The notes under the pieces: generated by a model
Told to the model about the DNA's origin: nothing
The model's database searches: none
The model's input: only the letters and a program-made list of their open reading frames with translations
Assembly (NCBI RefSeq): GCF_000718555.1
Contig: NZ_JOAN01000006.1
Coordinates: 124,001 to 188,000 of the forward strand
Source of the DNA: Micromonospora chokoriensis
GTDB taxonomy: Bacteria; Actinomycetota; Actinomycetes; Mycobacteriales; Micromonosporaceae
Length of the DNA: 64,000 nucleotides
Direction: 5' to 3'
In this document: positions 54,006 through 63,145 of the stretch, one piece after another
Numbering within the stretch: position 1 is the first letter of the stretch
Layout of the letters: the number at the start of each line of letters is the position of its first letter
Made by a program: the position numbers and the translations under genes

Positions 54006-55235
54006 GTGGCTTGGCTGAAGTCGTCCGACAGCAGCAACCAGCATCCGGCGGTGCTGGCCCCGTTGGCGTGGGAGAAAGGGCCGGATGACGACCTGGACGG
54101 CTGGGACCTCCGGCTACCAGCCGTCGCCGGCATCGCATGGCTCTGCGCGACGTACTCCGCCGACCAGACCACCGACTACGTGGTGCCCGCTGCGACGGTC
54201 GCGCTTTACGGCGGCCCGCAGTGGCGCCGCCTCGCCGAGTGGGCGACCCGGGCCGGAATCTGGACCCCGCTCGCGGACGGTAGCTACCTGCTCGCCGATG
54301 ACTCCGAACACCTGTTCCACATCCGCCTCAAGGCCGAACTGGAGTGGGAACGCAATCGCAAGAACGACAACGGGAACCCCGCGCTCACCATCCCGGTACG
54401 GCTGCGCGACGGCGATGCGTGCCGCTACTGCGGCCGAGTCGTCAACTGGGACGCCCGCAAAGGCGGTCTGGCCGGCACGTACGACCACCGCACCCCGGGC
54501 CGCAGCGCGGCCGGCCCGGACGACCTGGTGGTCGCCTGTAATCAGTGCAACGGCCGCCGCGGCAAGGACTCCCACCCGGAGCGGTGGCAGCTGCTCCCCA
54601 CGCCCGCGAAGCCGTACTACGGGCAGATCACCGTGACGCACCTCGCGAAGCACGGCTACGACGTGCCGCTCTCCAGCGGCAAGCGGCCCACCGGCCTGAC
54701 CGGTGGACCCCGCATCGACGAAGCGCGACCCGACGACCAGCCGGATCCCGCGCTCCAGCAGCACCCGCGTCGACCCGGCACCCGGCCGGACCACGACGAC
54801 CAGGGCGACCCGGCACCCGGCCGGACCACGCCCACCCGCCGCGAGCGCGCAGCCAGCCGCCCGCAACCCAGCGCGACCCCCACCGAGGGACACCGCGCTC
54901 GCACCGTCAGCGCGACCCCACCACCGGGACACCGCGCTCGCACCACCACCAGCGCGACCGCTGCGAAGGGACACCGCGCTCCGCGCGACCGGGCCGCCGG
55001 CCCGACACCGCGCAACCCGACCCAAGATCAACAGGTGAGGGGGAAGTCCATCGGCCGATCATCGGCCGATCCGGCAGAACCCAAGCCTCCAGGATCTGGA
55101 TTGGTCGGGTCGGGTCGGGACGGGTCGGGCGCTCCACCCCGCCCAGCCCAGACGAACCGCAAGCGAGGACGAAGAGCACCACGCTCCCGACCTACGCCCC
55201 CGCCTGCCCGACCCGAGAACCCTGGGCACCCATGA
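54006..55235 (+). CDS. HNH-endonuclease-like protein with repetitive basic tail
   Basis: 409 residues. The first 230 residues contain a helical domain (about 1-120) and an HNH-type nuclease core: CRYCGRVVNWDAR, YDHRTPG and DDLVVACNQCNGRRGK (about 136-185). After about 240 the protein is Pro/Arg/Thr-rich and low complexity, with a repeated GHRARTxSAT unit (near 298-330). The nuclease core is credible; the tail is probably disordered. GTG start at 54006. Confidence 0.75.
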   Translation: MAWLKSSDSSNQHPAVLAPLAWEKGPDDDLDGWDLRLPAVAGIAWLCATYSADQTTDYVVPAATVALYGGPQWRRLAEWATRAGIWTPLADGSYLLADDSEHLFHIRLKAELEWERNRKNDNGNPALTIPVRLRDGDACRYCGRVVNWDARKGGLAGTYDHRTPGRSAAGPDDLVVACNQCNGRRGKDSHPERWQLLPTPAKPYYGQITVTHLAKHGYDVPLSSGKRPTGLTGGPRIDEARPDDQPDPALQQHPRRPGTRPDHDDQGDPAPGRTTPTRRERAASRPQPSATPTEGHRARTVSATPPPGHRARTTTSATAAKGHRAPRDRAAGPTPRNPTQDQQVRGKSIGRSSADPAEPKPPGSGLVGSGRDGSGAPPRPAQTNRKRGRRAPRSRPTPPPARPENPGHP

Positions 55236-55266
55236 TCAGTTGTAGGGAGACAGCGGGGAGGTGGGC

Positions 55267-55581
55267 ATGAGCCAGAGCTGGCAGGGCGGCAGCACCAGAA
55301 GATGGCGCCGCACCCGAGCCCACGTCATCACTCGGGACAAGGAGCGATGTCGGGCACACCAGGACGGGTGGTGCGACCGGGTCGAGGGCGAGCACCGGTG
55401 CACGGGCGTGGCCGCGCTGACTGGACCAGACGCTGGCCACGCTCACCACACCCTGGGCCGAGCGGCCACGGGCGACGACCCGCGGTACCTCGTGGCGGCG
55501 TGTGCCCCGTGCAACCTCCATATCGGTGACCCGACGCGGAGCACCGACCCACCGAACAAGGCGGTCACCAGATGGATCTGA
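55267..55581 (+). CDS. HNH endonuclease (packaging-type)
   Basis: 104 residues. RRWRRTRAHVITRDKERCRAH is typical of phage HNH proteins; Cys pairs (CRAH..GWCDRV..HRCTG, ACAPCNLHIGD) and GHAHHTLGR give the HNH core. Phage HNH proteins next to terminase genes often take part in DNA packaging. GGGGAGG precedes ATG 55267; GTG 55261 is an alternative. Confidence 0.85.
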   Translation: MSQSWQGGSTRRWRRTRAHVITRDKERCRAHQDGWCDRVEGEHRCTGVAALTGPDAGHAHHTLGRAATGDDPRYLVAACAPCNLHIGDPTRSTDPPNKAVTRWI

Positions 55582-55946
55582 CCATGGTCTACGTGTCCTG
55601 GGACGACTGCGGCGGGGCGGTACTCCGGTGCCACCAGCACGACGCCTGGGAGCTGCCTCTCGTCGGCGACAACGACACCGTGCCGAGAGTCGTCGAGCAG
55701 GCCGAGCAGCACGTCACCGAGGACCACCGCCCCACCATCGACGACCAGCTGATCGAGGTCACAGCGCCCAAGCCTGAGCTGTACGTGATCAACATGAGCA
55801 CAGGCGAGGTGACCGGCGGACCAGAGCCGGGCATCGTCCAGCACTGGGACCGCGAGACGTTCGAGCTGGTCGTGCACGAGTACGCACCCGACTCATGCGA
55901 ACGATGCAAGGAACTGCGGGACCTCGGCTTCGAGGACGCGCCATGA
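55572..55946 (+). CDS. Hypothetical phage protein
   Basis: 124 acidic residues; VLRCHQHDAWELPLVGDND and YAPDSCERCKELRDLGF contain His/Cys residues that might bind metal. Overlaps the HNH gene by 10 nt. The next 202 bp (55947-56148) are a T-rich gap without a gene before the terminase genes. Confidence 0.65.
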   Translation: MDLTMVYVSWDDCGGAVLRCHQHDAWELPLVGDNDTVPRVVEQAEQHVTEDHRPTIDDQLIEVTAPKPELYVINMSTGEVTGGPEPGIVQHWDRETFELVVHEYAPDSCERCKELRDLGFEDAP

Positions 55947-56148
55947 TGAGTGGCGACTGTGACCGCGCGTCGGTCCTCGCATTCAGAATGGCGCGGCCTA
56001 TCATTGCGCTCACGACCGCGAGCGCAGTCGAGTCGACGCGTGACCTGCGGTTTTCCCCATCGGGGGGCCCGGTGGACAGCCCGCCCTGTCCTTTTTCTCT
56101 CCCCCCGAGTTTCCGGGATCCCAATCTTTTCGCCATTCCGGGGCATTC

Positions 56149-56562
56149 GTGACGAATGACAACAAAGCGGAATCGGCTATCGCGACTGCGCTCGAAAGGG
56201 CGCTCGAATCGATGACGCTGCTGAAGCGCGATGGGGCGATCGCCGAGCTGGCCCGGGTGTACGCCCGGGAGCTGGACGGCCTGTTCACCCGGCTTGGCGA
56301 GGACGAGGCGACCGACTCGGCGACGCACCACAAGCGGGTGATCACGGAGATCGACATCATGGGCCGGCGGCTGGAGGCCGTGCTGGATCGGCTCGGCATG
56401 TCCCCCGGCGCGCGGCCGGCCGTTCGTGGTGGCGGAGAGGGGGAATTAGGTGACCCTGCAACTCGCGCCCTCGACGAGCTCCGAGCCGACGCCGCAGCCG
56501 GTACCGCTGGGGTCGATTACGCCGCGGCTGTGGACCCGGCCGTTACGGCCGCTGACGCCTGA
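56149..56562 (+). CDS. Terminase small subunit-like protein
   Basis: 137 residues, helical (ATALERALESMTLLKRDGAIAELARVYARELDGLFTR). Its position directly before the large terminase gene identifies it; the sequence is too diverged to name a family. It overlaps the large subunit by 113 nt, unusually long. GTG start lies in a 15-bp palindrome (56144-56158, CATTCGTGACGAATG). Confidence 0.7.
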   Translation: MTNDNKAESAIATALERALESMTLLKRDGAIAELARVYARELDGLFTRLGEDEATDSATHHKRVITEIDIMGRRLEAVLDRLGMSPGARPAVRGGGEGELGDPATRALDELRADAAAGTAGVDYAAAVDPAVTAADA

Positions 56563-57982
56563 GACGTCGTACGGCTTCCGGGTCATCTGGTTCGCCGCGT
56601 TCATCCTGCGCGAGCCGCTCGATCCGTGGCAGCAGTGGGCCGTCATCCACCTCGGCGAGCTGCTGCCGAACGGGCGCCCGCGCTTCCGCCAGGTCCTGCT
56701 GCTCGTGGCCCGCCAGAACGGCAAGACGCACCTGTGCAAGGTCCTCGCGCTGTACTGGCTGTTCGTCGAGCGGCAGGCCATGGTGTTCGGCACGTCAACG
56801 AACTTGGAGCAGGCGAAGGAATCGTGGGAGCACGCCGTCGAGACCGCCCAGAAGACGCCGGCGCTGTCGGACCGGGTCAGCTCGGTGCGCATCGGCAACG
56901 GCCAGCAGGTGCTCTCGACGACGGACCGGTGCCGGTACAAGATCGGCGCGGCCGACCGTAAGGGCGGGCGCGGTAAGACGATCCGTCGGGCGATCGGTGA
57001 CGAGCTGCGCGAGCAGCACACCTGGGAGGCGTACAACGCGGTGACGTTCGCGACCAATGCGGTGGCGGACGCGCAGATCGTCTACATCACCAACCAGGGC
57101 GACGCCAGGTCGGTGGTACTCGCGGCGCTGCGCCGCTCGGCCCTCGCCGGCGATGATCCAGGGCTCGGCATCCTGGAGTGGTCGGCGCCGCCCGGCGCGG
57201 CCGTGACCGATCCGGCGGCGTGGGCGGCGGCGAACCCGCAGCTGGGCCGACGGATGGACCCAGCTGTGCTCGCCGGCCCGGCGGCCCGGGTCACGAAGCC
57301 GGACGCGGACCCGGCCGAGCTGGCCGGTTTCAAGACCGAGGCGCTGTGCATGTCGGTCGACCGGTTGGACCCGGCGATCGATCCGGCTGCGTGGCAGGCG
57401 TGCCTCGACGTCGGCGACCTGGACGAGCACCGGACGATGTTGGCCGCGTGTATCGACCTGAACCCGGCCGGCACGCACGCGACCCTGGCGGTGGCGGCGG
57501 TGCTCGGCGACGACCGGGTGCGGGTGGAGACGGTGCACGAGTGGACCGGCCCGAACGCGGCGATGGCGATGGAGCGGGAGCTGCCCGGCTGGGTGCTGGC
57601 GGTGAAGCCGAAGGTGCTCGGGTGGTTCCCGGCGGGCCCGGCCGCCGCCGTGGCGTCCAAGGTGGCCGACCGTCGCAAGGAGGGCGTCTACTCCTGGCCG
57701 CCGCGTGGAGTGAAGGTGGCCGAGATTCGGGGCGAGACGACCGCGGTGTGCATGGCCCTGGGTAAGGAGGTGTCGGCCAAGACGCTCGCGCACTCCGGTC
57801 AGGAGATGCTCGACACGCAGGTGTCCAAGGCGGAGAAGGCCAAGCGCGGTGACGCGTGGGTGTTCACCCGCGCCGGTGGCGGCAACGTTGACGCGGTGTA
57901 CGCCATCGCCGGCGCCGCCCAGCTGGCGCGGACTCTGCCCAAGACCCGGAAGATTTCGCGCAAGACTCGTGCCGCGCCGTAG
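56450..57982 (+). CDS. Terminase large subunit
   Basis: Packaging ATPase/nuclease of 510 residues. The ATPase Walker A motif is LVARQNGKTHL (about 85) and Walker B AIGDELREQH (about 182); the C-terminal half holds the RNase H-like nuclease (ACIDLNPAGTHATL, GGNVDAVYAIAGA). The GTG at 56450 has GAGGGGGAATTAG upstream. Drives DNA into proheads through the portal encoded next. Confidence 0.93.
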   Translation: MTLQLAPSTSSEPTPQPVPLGSITPRLWTRPLRPLTPETSYGFRVIWFAAFILREPLDPWQQWAVIHLGELLPNGRPRFRQVLLLVARQNGKTHLCKVLALYWLFVERQAMVFGTSTNLEQAKESWEHAVETAQKTPALSDRVSSVRIGNGQQVLSTTDRCRYKIGAADRKGGRGKTIRRAIGDELREQHTWEAYNAVTFATNAVADAQIVYITNQGDARSVVLAALRRSALAGDDPGLGILEWSAPPGAAVTDPAAWAAANPQLGRRMDPAVLAGPAARVTKPDADPAELAGFKTEALCMSVDRLDPAIDPAAWQACLDVGDLDEHRTMLAACIDLNPAGTHATLAVAAVLGDDRVRVETVHEWTGPNAAMAMERELPGWVLAVKPKVLGWFPAGPAAAVASKVADRRKEGVYSWPPRGVKVAEIRGETTAVCMALGKEVSAKTLAHSGQEMLDTQVSKAEKAKRGDAWVFTRAGGGNVDAVYAIAGAAQLARTLPKTRKISRKTRAAP

Positions 57983-58044
57983 ATTATTCGACGCCACGCG
58001 CTGGGACCGTAGATTCTTCGGCTCCGCGCCGTACACTGCTGGCC

Positions 58045-61000
58045 ATGGGGTGGATCAACGCGGCGGCAAACCAGCTGCGCGATCTGCTGTCTCTGCCTCG
58101 TCCGCTGGTGCTGGACGAGCCGGCCGCCGCTGAGTTCGACACCGCCCCCCGGCCGATCGAGCAGGTGTTCGCCGCGCTGAACGCGGCCGGCACGGGCCGG
58201 GTCACCCGCGACGAGGCGTTGTCTGTGGCGGCCGTGCAGAAGGGCCGCAATAGCCTGTGCTCGATCGCGACGTTGCCGCTGCGCCAGTACCGCCAACTGG
58301 ACATCGTCCGCTCACCGTTCCTGGATCAGATCGACCCGGACGTCGCCAACGTGGTGACGCTGTCGCAGACGATCGAGGATCTGGCGTTCGACGCCATTTC
58401 GTGGTGGCTGATCACCGCGCAGGACTTCCAGGGGTACCCGCTCGCGGCCCGGCACCTGGACGTGGCCACGGTGAGCCTGGATCCGCCGAAGGGGCAGCCC
58501 AACCCGTTCCCGTCCGGCCGTGACGCACGCGGTGTCAAGATCGTGTGGGTTGCTGGCGAGGCAACTCCGGCCGACCGGGTGATTCGGTTCGACAGCCCGA
58601 ACCCCGGCCTGCTGTCGGCGAACGCGCGGGCGATCCGGCGGGCTTTGCTGCTGGACCGGTTGGCGTCGACGTACGCCGACAACCCGAGGCCGTTGGATTG
58701 GTTCACCGACGGCGATGATCCGTCGGTCGAGCCGATGGACGACGACGAGATCGACGGGTTCCTGGCCGACTGGAAGGCCAGCCGCAAGCGCGGCTCAACC
58801 GGTTGGATCCCGGGCAACGTCAAGCGCGTCGACGCCAATGCGCCGTCGCCGGCGGAGTTGCAGCTGGTGGAGCTTCAGCGGCAGGTGACGTTGGAGATCG
58901 CCAACGGCCTCGGTGTGGATCCCGAGGACCTGGGCGTCAGCACCACGTCGCGCACGTACTTCAACGCGGCCGACCGGCGCATGACGAAGATCAACGAGAC
59001 GTATGCGCCGTACATGACCGCGATCACTCAGCGGCTGTCCATGGGCGACGTGACCCCGCGCGGGAACACCGTGCGCTTCGACCTGTCGGACTACCTGAAG
59101 CCGGACCCGGCCGGGCAGGTCGCCTACTGGAGAGGTCTCTACGACATGAACGTCATCGACGAGGCCGAGATCCGCGCCGCCGCCGGCTGGTCCGGAGCAC
59201 CGCCGAAGCCGAAGCCGGCGCCCGCTCCGTCTGCTCCCCCGCCGGCGGCCGGTGGCGACGAGGACGCCGAGACGGACAGCGCGGAGCAGGTCGACGCGGC
59301 CCGGTCCGCCGCGATGACGTTCGCTGCTGACGACCAGGGCCCGGCGATGACGTTCGCCGGTGGGGACTTCGCCGGTGGAACCGACCCGGCTCAGGTCGAC
59401 GTCGAGCGACGCACCATCACCGGCCTGGCCGTGCCGTACAACAAGATCGCCAGCAAGTACGGGCTCAAGTTCCGGTTCCTTCCCGGCTCGTTGCAGTACG
59501 CCGACGTGTCCCGGATCAAGCACTTGATGGACCACTACAAGCCGGTCGGTGTGCACGAGTCGGTGACGGAGACCAAGGCGGGCCCGGTGGTGAAGCTGCG
59601 GGTGCTCGACGGTCCCGTCGGCTCCCCGGCCAAGTTGGAGCGCGACCAGCTGCTCTACGACGCGGAACACGGCCTGTACGACGGCTTGTCCATCGGCGTG
59701 GACTTCTCGATGAACCCAGACGACGGGGACGTCGAGTGGAACGAGAAAGACAGCGTCTACGACGTGAAGCGCGCGAGCTGGCGCGAGACGTCGTCGACGC
59801 CCATGCCCGCCTTTGACGACGCGAGAGTCACGAAGGTGGCCGCGAGTCGCAATGCACCACCACGAGTGAAGGGGAGATCCGGGATGCCGGACGAGCAGGA
59901 GTCCACCGAGACTCAGACCACGCCGCCGGCGACCGGCGGCGTCAACCTCAACCAGGACCAGCTGACCGCGCTGCTTCAGCGGCCCGGCGCCATCCAGGCG
60001 CTCGTCGCGGCCCAGCAGACGCAGCAACCGGAGCGGCCGTCCACCCCGGAGGGCGCACTGGTGCTCTCCGCCGACCAGGTCGACGGGCTGATCCGCGCGG
60101 GCCAGCTGGGCGCGCTGCTCGGTGTGCCGCAGCTGACCCAGACCGCGCAGCAGGAGCCGGAGCGGCGCCCGACGGTCGACCCGACGCGGCGCACCACGGT
60201 CACGGCCAGCGTGTCCGAGGATCTGCCGTACCGGTTCGACCGGGAGGGCAACCTGACGCGCGGTACGCACGACTTCTCCACCGACCTGATCGCCGGGTCG
60301 CAGGGCGACGGTAAGGCGCTGGAGCGGGCGCAGACGTTCATGCGCACCCAGTTCGACCAGATCCAGTCGGGTCAGTTCGACGTCGACCGGGCCGACACCA
60401 CGGCGCTGAACCCGAACCGGCAGCGGCCCGACATGTACGTCGACCAGCTGTCGTACCGCTACCCGGTGTGGGAGGCGATCAACAAGGGCACGCTGCCGGA
60501 CAGCACGCCGTTCGTGCTGCCGAAGTTCGCCACCGCGTCGGGTCTGGTGGCCGCGCACACCGAGGGCACCGAGCCGACGCCGGGTACGTACACCGCGACG
60601 TCGCAGACGATCACCCCGACCGCCGTGTCCGGCAAGGTCGAGGTGACCCGGGAGGCGTGGGAGCAGGGCGGTAACCCTCAGCTGTCCGGGATCATCTGGC
60701 GACAGATGGTCAAGGCGTGGTTCGAGTCGCTGGAGGCCTCGGCGGTCGCCGTGCTCGACGCGGCCACCCCGACCGCGATCGCGTTGACCGCCGGCGGCGG
60801 CACCACCGGGCAGACCCTCGCATCCGAGCTGACCGCCGCGTTCGCCCGGTTGCAGTTCGTCCGCGGCGGCTTCTCCATGACCGACCTGTTCACCCAGGTC
60901 GACCTGTACCTCGCGCTGACCGGGGCGAAGGACAACGACGGCCGGCCGCTGTTCCCGGCGCTCGGCCCGGCGAACACCAACGGGCAGTCCCGCACGCGGT

Positions 61001-61245
61001 GGCAGGCGATCGACGTCAACGGCGTCGTGGCGCTGCCGGCGTGGGCGCTCGCCGCGTCCGGCGCCGTGGTGGCCAGCTCCTACCTGTTCGACCGGGAGGT
61101 CGTGCACGGCTGGGCGTCCGCGCCGCAGCGGCTCCAGTTCGAGTACCGGGTCGCGTACGTCGACGTGGCCCTGTGGGGCTACAAGGCCACGGCGATCACG
61201 GACATCACCGGCGTCCGCGAAATCACCTACGACCCGGTGCCGTGA
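58045..61245 (+). CDS. Portal-prohead protease-major capsid protein fusion
   Basis: One uninterrupted 1066-codon frame covers three HK97-type head functions. Residues about 1-400 are the portal (VQKGRNSLCSIATLPLRQY, ELQRQVTLEIANGLGVDPEDLG). A Pro/Ala/Lys linker (about 388-420) leads to the prohead protease (about 450-610; HLMDHYKPVGVHES with His 493/497, GLYDGLSIGVDF with Ser 549). From Met 614 (ATG 59884) on comes the major capsid protein (HK97-like; VSGKVEVTREAWEQGGNP, VVHGWASAPQRLQFEYRVAY). GGGGAG lies 7 nt before ATG 59884, so capsid can also be made separately. An out-of-frame TGA (59867-59869) stands just where a separate protease gene would end. Confidence 0.88.
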   Translation: MGWINAAANQLRDLLSLPRPLVLDEPAAAEFDTAPRPIEQVFAALNAAGTGRVTRDEALSVAAVQKGRNSLCSIATLPLRQYRQLDIVRSPFLDQIDPDVANVVTLSQTIEDLAFDAISWWLITAQDFQGYPLAARHLDVATVSLDPPKGQPNPFPSGRDARGVKIVWVAGEATPADRVIRFDSPNPGLLSANARAIRRALLLDRLASTYADNPRPLDWFTDGDDPSVEPMDDDEIDGFLADWKASRKRGSTGWIPGNVKRVDANAPSPAELQLVELQRQVTLEIANGLGVDPEDLGVSTTSRTYFNAADRRMTKINETYAPYMTAITQRLSMGDVTPRGNTVRFDLSDYLKPDPAGQVAYWRGLYDMNVIDEAEIRAAAGWSGAPPKPKPAPAPSAPPPAAGGDEDAETDSAEQVDAARSAAMTFAADDQGPAMTFAGGDFAGGTDPAQVDVERRTITGLAVPYNKIASKYGLKFRFLPGSLQYADVSRIKHLMDHYKPVGVHESVTETKAGPVVKLRVLDGPVGSPAKLERDQLLYDAEHGLYDGLSIGVDFSMNPDDGDVEWNEKDSVYDVKRASWRETSSTPMPAFDDARVTKVAASRNAPPRVKGRSGMPDEQESTETQTTPPATGGVNLNQDQLTALLQRPGAIQALVAAQQTQQPERPSTPEGALVLSADQVDGLIRAGQLGALLGVPQLTQTAQQEPERRPTVDPTRRTTVTASVSEDLPYRFDREGNLTRGTHDFSTDLIAGSQGDGKALERAQTFMRTQFDQIQSGQFDVDRADTTALNPNRQRPDMYVDQLSYRYPVWEAINKGTLPDSTPFVLPKFATASGLVAAHTEGTEPTPGTYTATSQTITPTAVSGKVEVTREAWEQGGNPQLSGIIWRQMVKAWFESLEASAVAVLDAATPTAIALTAGGGTTGQTLASELTAAFARLQFVRGGFSMTDLFTQVDLYLALTGAKDNDGRPLFPALGPANTNGQSRTRWQAIDVNGVVALPAWALAASGAVVASSYLFDREVVHGWASAPQRLQFEYRVAYVDVALWGYKATAITDITGVREITYDPVP

Positions 61246-61286
61246 GCCGGACCCGGACTGACCGAATCGAGCAGGGAGGCACACTG

Positions 61287-61724
61287 ATGCCGCAGGACCA
61301 GACGCCGGCGCGGGCCGACAGCGCCCCGCCGGCCGACACGCAGACTCCGGCCCAGCCGGCGACGCTGCCGGCCACCACGCCGCCGGCCGCCACCACCACC
61401 GTGGCGGCCGACGTGCGGGTGCGGGAGCTGGAGGCGGAGGTCGCCGAGCTGCGCGAGCAGTTGGCCACCGCCGGCCAGACGCCCAAGCCGGGCAAGGCGA
61501 CGGAGCCGCGGTTCACCTTCTCCGAGGGCCAGCGTGACGAGCTGGAGCGCACCGGCCGTACCGTCAGCCCGTTCACGGGCACGCGGTACGTCGGCTCCAG
61601 CCCGGACGACGCCCGCGAGGCCACGGCGGACGAGTACGCCAAGGCCAAGCCGCCGGTGAAGTCGACCGCAGCGCCGGCGGGCAAGCCGGCTGGCGGCCGG
61701 CCCGCCTCGGGTCGCAGGCGCTGA
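61287..61724 (+). CDS. Hypothetical head-region protein
   Basis: 145 residues: Thr/Pro/Ala-rich start, a short coiled coil (RELEAEVAELREQLA) and a C-terminal domain (FTFSEGQRDELERTGRTVSPFTGTRY). GGGAGG precedes the ATG. Position suggests a head accessory or decoration protein. Confidence 0.72.
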   Translation: MPQDQTPARADSAPPADTQTPAQPATLPATTPPAATTTVAADVRVRELEAEVAELREQLATAGQTPKPGKATEPRFTFSEGQRDELERTGRTVSPFTGTRYVGSSPDDAREATADEYAKAKPPVKSTAAPAGKPAGGRPASGRRR

Positions 61725-61736
61725 GGGGACGCGGCC

Positions 61737-62315
61737 GTGCCCTGGAAGCCTGACTACGTCACCGCGGCGCAAGCCGCGGCGTTCGTGCGCACCCCCGGCG
61801 TGAACGAGGCGGAGCTGGCGACCTGGTGCACGGCCGCGTCTCGGGCGATCGATAAGAAGACGAACCGGCAGTTTGGGAAGGTCGATGCGCCGGTCGCCCG
61901 GACGTACCGCCGGCCGGCCTCCTACGACGTGGTGTCGGGGCTGTGGCTGCTGGAGGTCGACGACGTCCAGGACGTCACCGGCATGACCGTCGGCGGCGTG
62001 GCGCTCGCCTCGAGCGGGGTGACGCTGCTGCCCGACGACGCGGCGTTGGAGAGCAAGCCGTACGAGCGTCTCGGCTTCAGCGACTACCCGGACAGCCCGG
62101 TCGTCGTTTCGGCGATCTGGGGTTGGTCGGCGGTGCCCGCTGGCGTGATCGGTGCCTGCAAGCTCCAGGTGTCGCGGTGGGACTCGCGTCGGGACTCGCC
62201 CTACGGGGTGGCCGGGTCGCCGTCGGAGGGGTCGGAGATGCGGTTGCTGGCACGCCTTGACCCGGACGTGTCGACGGCCCTGGCCGGTCTGTCGCGGCGC
62301 CGGCGGGTGGGCTGA
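61737..62315 (+). CDS. Head-tail connector-like protein
   Basis: 192 residues with the helical start (YVTAAQAAAFVRTPGVNEAELATWCTAASRAIDKKTNR) and beta middle (LWLLEVDDVQDVTGMTVGGVAL) typical of gp6-type connector proteins. GTG start. Located between capsid and tail genes, as expected. Confidence 0.78.
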   Translation: MPWKPDYVTAAQAAAFVRTPGVNEAELATWCTAASRAIDKKTNRQFGKVDAPVARTYRRPASYDVVSGLWLLEVDDVQDVTGMTVGGVALASSGVTLLPDDAALESKPYERLGFSDYPDSPVVVSAIWGWSAVPAGVIGACKLQVSRWDSRRDSPYGVAGSPSEGSEMRLLARLDPDVSTALAGLSRRRRVG

Positions 62316-62318
62316 GCC

Positions 62319-62726
62319 GTGGACCCGGTCGACGTCGCTGACGAGTTGAGCGTCGCGCTGCGCACCATCGGCGGGCTGACCGTTCCGGAGTGGGGCGTGC
62401 AGCGGGTGTCCCCGCCGTTCGCGTTGATCCCGCTCCCGGACCAGATCTCCTACGACCTGGCGTACGGCCGTGGCGGGGACCGGATCGAGGACTGGCCGGT
62501 GATGGTGCTCGTCGACCGGCCGGCGCGACCGGAGTCGCGGCGCGCGATCGCCGAGTACGGCGCAGGGTCCGGCGCGAAGTCCGTCAAGGCGGCGATCGAG
62601 GCCCACGCGTACACGGCCTGTGACGCGGTCCGGGTCACCTCGTGTGAGTTCGAGGTCGTCTCGTACGCCGACGTCAGTTACCTGGCGGCGATGTTCCACC
62701 TCGATATCAGCGGAAAGGGCGCATAG
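62319..62726 (+). CDS. Tail-terminator/minor tail-type protein
   Basis: 135 residues, one of the small head-tail joining proteins by position; DPVDVADELSVALRTIGGLTV and PVMVLVDRPARPESRRAIAEY. GTG start, 3 nt after the previous stop. Confidence 0.7.
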   Translation: MDPVDVADELSVALRTIGGLTVPEWGVQRVSPPFALIPLPDQISYDLAYGRGGDRIEDWPVMVLVDRPARPESRRAIAEYGAGSGAKSVKAAIEAHAYTACDAVRVTSCEFEVVSYADVSYLAAMFHLDISGKGA

Positions 62727-62728
62727 CC

Positions 62729-63133
62729 ATGGGATGGCAGCACGGCAAGGACACGAACATCACCGTCGCCGGTGACGACATCTCGGAATGGACGAACACG
62801 TCGGAGATGACCCGCGGCGCGGCCGGGCACAACGTCACCACGTACGGCAAGAATGCCGAGGTCCACACCGGTGGGCTGAAGAACGGCCAGTTCACCTGCG
62901 GCGGGATCTACGACAACACGGCCGCGACGGGCCCGCACGCCGTGCTCAACCCCATCGTGGGCACGGTCGTGGAGATCGTGCGGCAGCCGGAAGGGCCGGG
63001 CACGGGCCGGCCCGAGCAGACGTTCGAAGCGCTGCTGACGCAGTACGTCGAGACCAACCCGGTGGCGGACAACGTCACCTGGTCGGCCCAGTTCACCATC
63101 TCGGACGACGTCGTCGAGACGACGCAGGTTTAG
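62729..63133 (+). CDS. Major tail protein-like
   Basis: 134 residues, beta-rich: KDTNITVAGDDISEWTNTSEMTRGAAGHNVTTYG.., NVTWSAQFTISDDVVETTQV. Fits a tail tube subunit of siphoviruses by position and layout. Confidence 0.75.
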   Translation: MGWQHGKDTNITVAGDDISEWTNTSEMTRGAAGHNVTTYGKNAEVHTGGLKNGQFTCGGIYDNTAATGPHAVLNPIVGTVVEIVRQPEGPGTGRPEQTFEALLTQYVETNPVADNVTWSAQFTISDDVVETTQV

Positions 63134-63145
63134 GGGAGATCAGCT

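Noticed and set aside
54890..54995. CRISPR-like array
   Set aside because: The repeats are in frame in a coding tail, unequal and without spacers of constant size.
58795..61284. 829-codon frame on the minus strand opposite the portal fusion
   Set aside because: No domain, low-complexity composition; the plus strand carries recognisable phage proteins.
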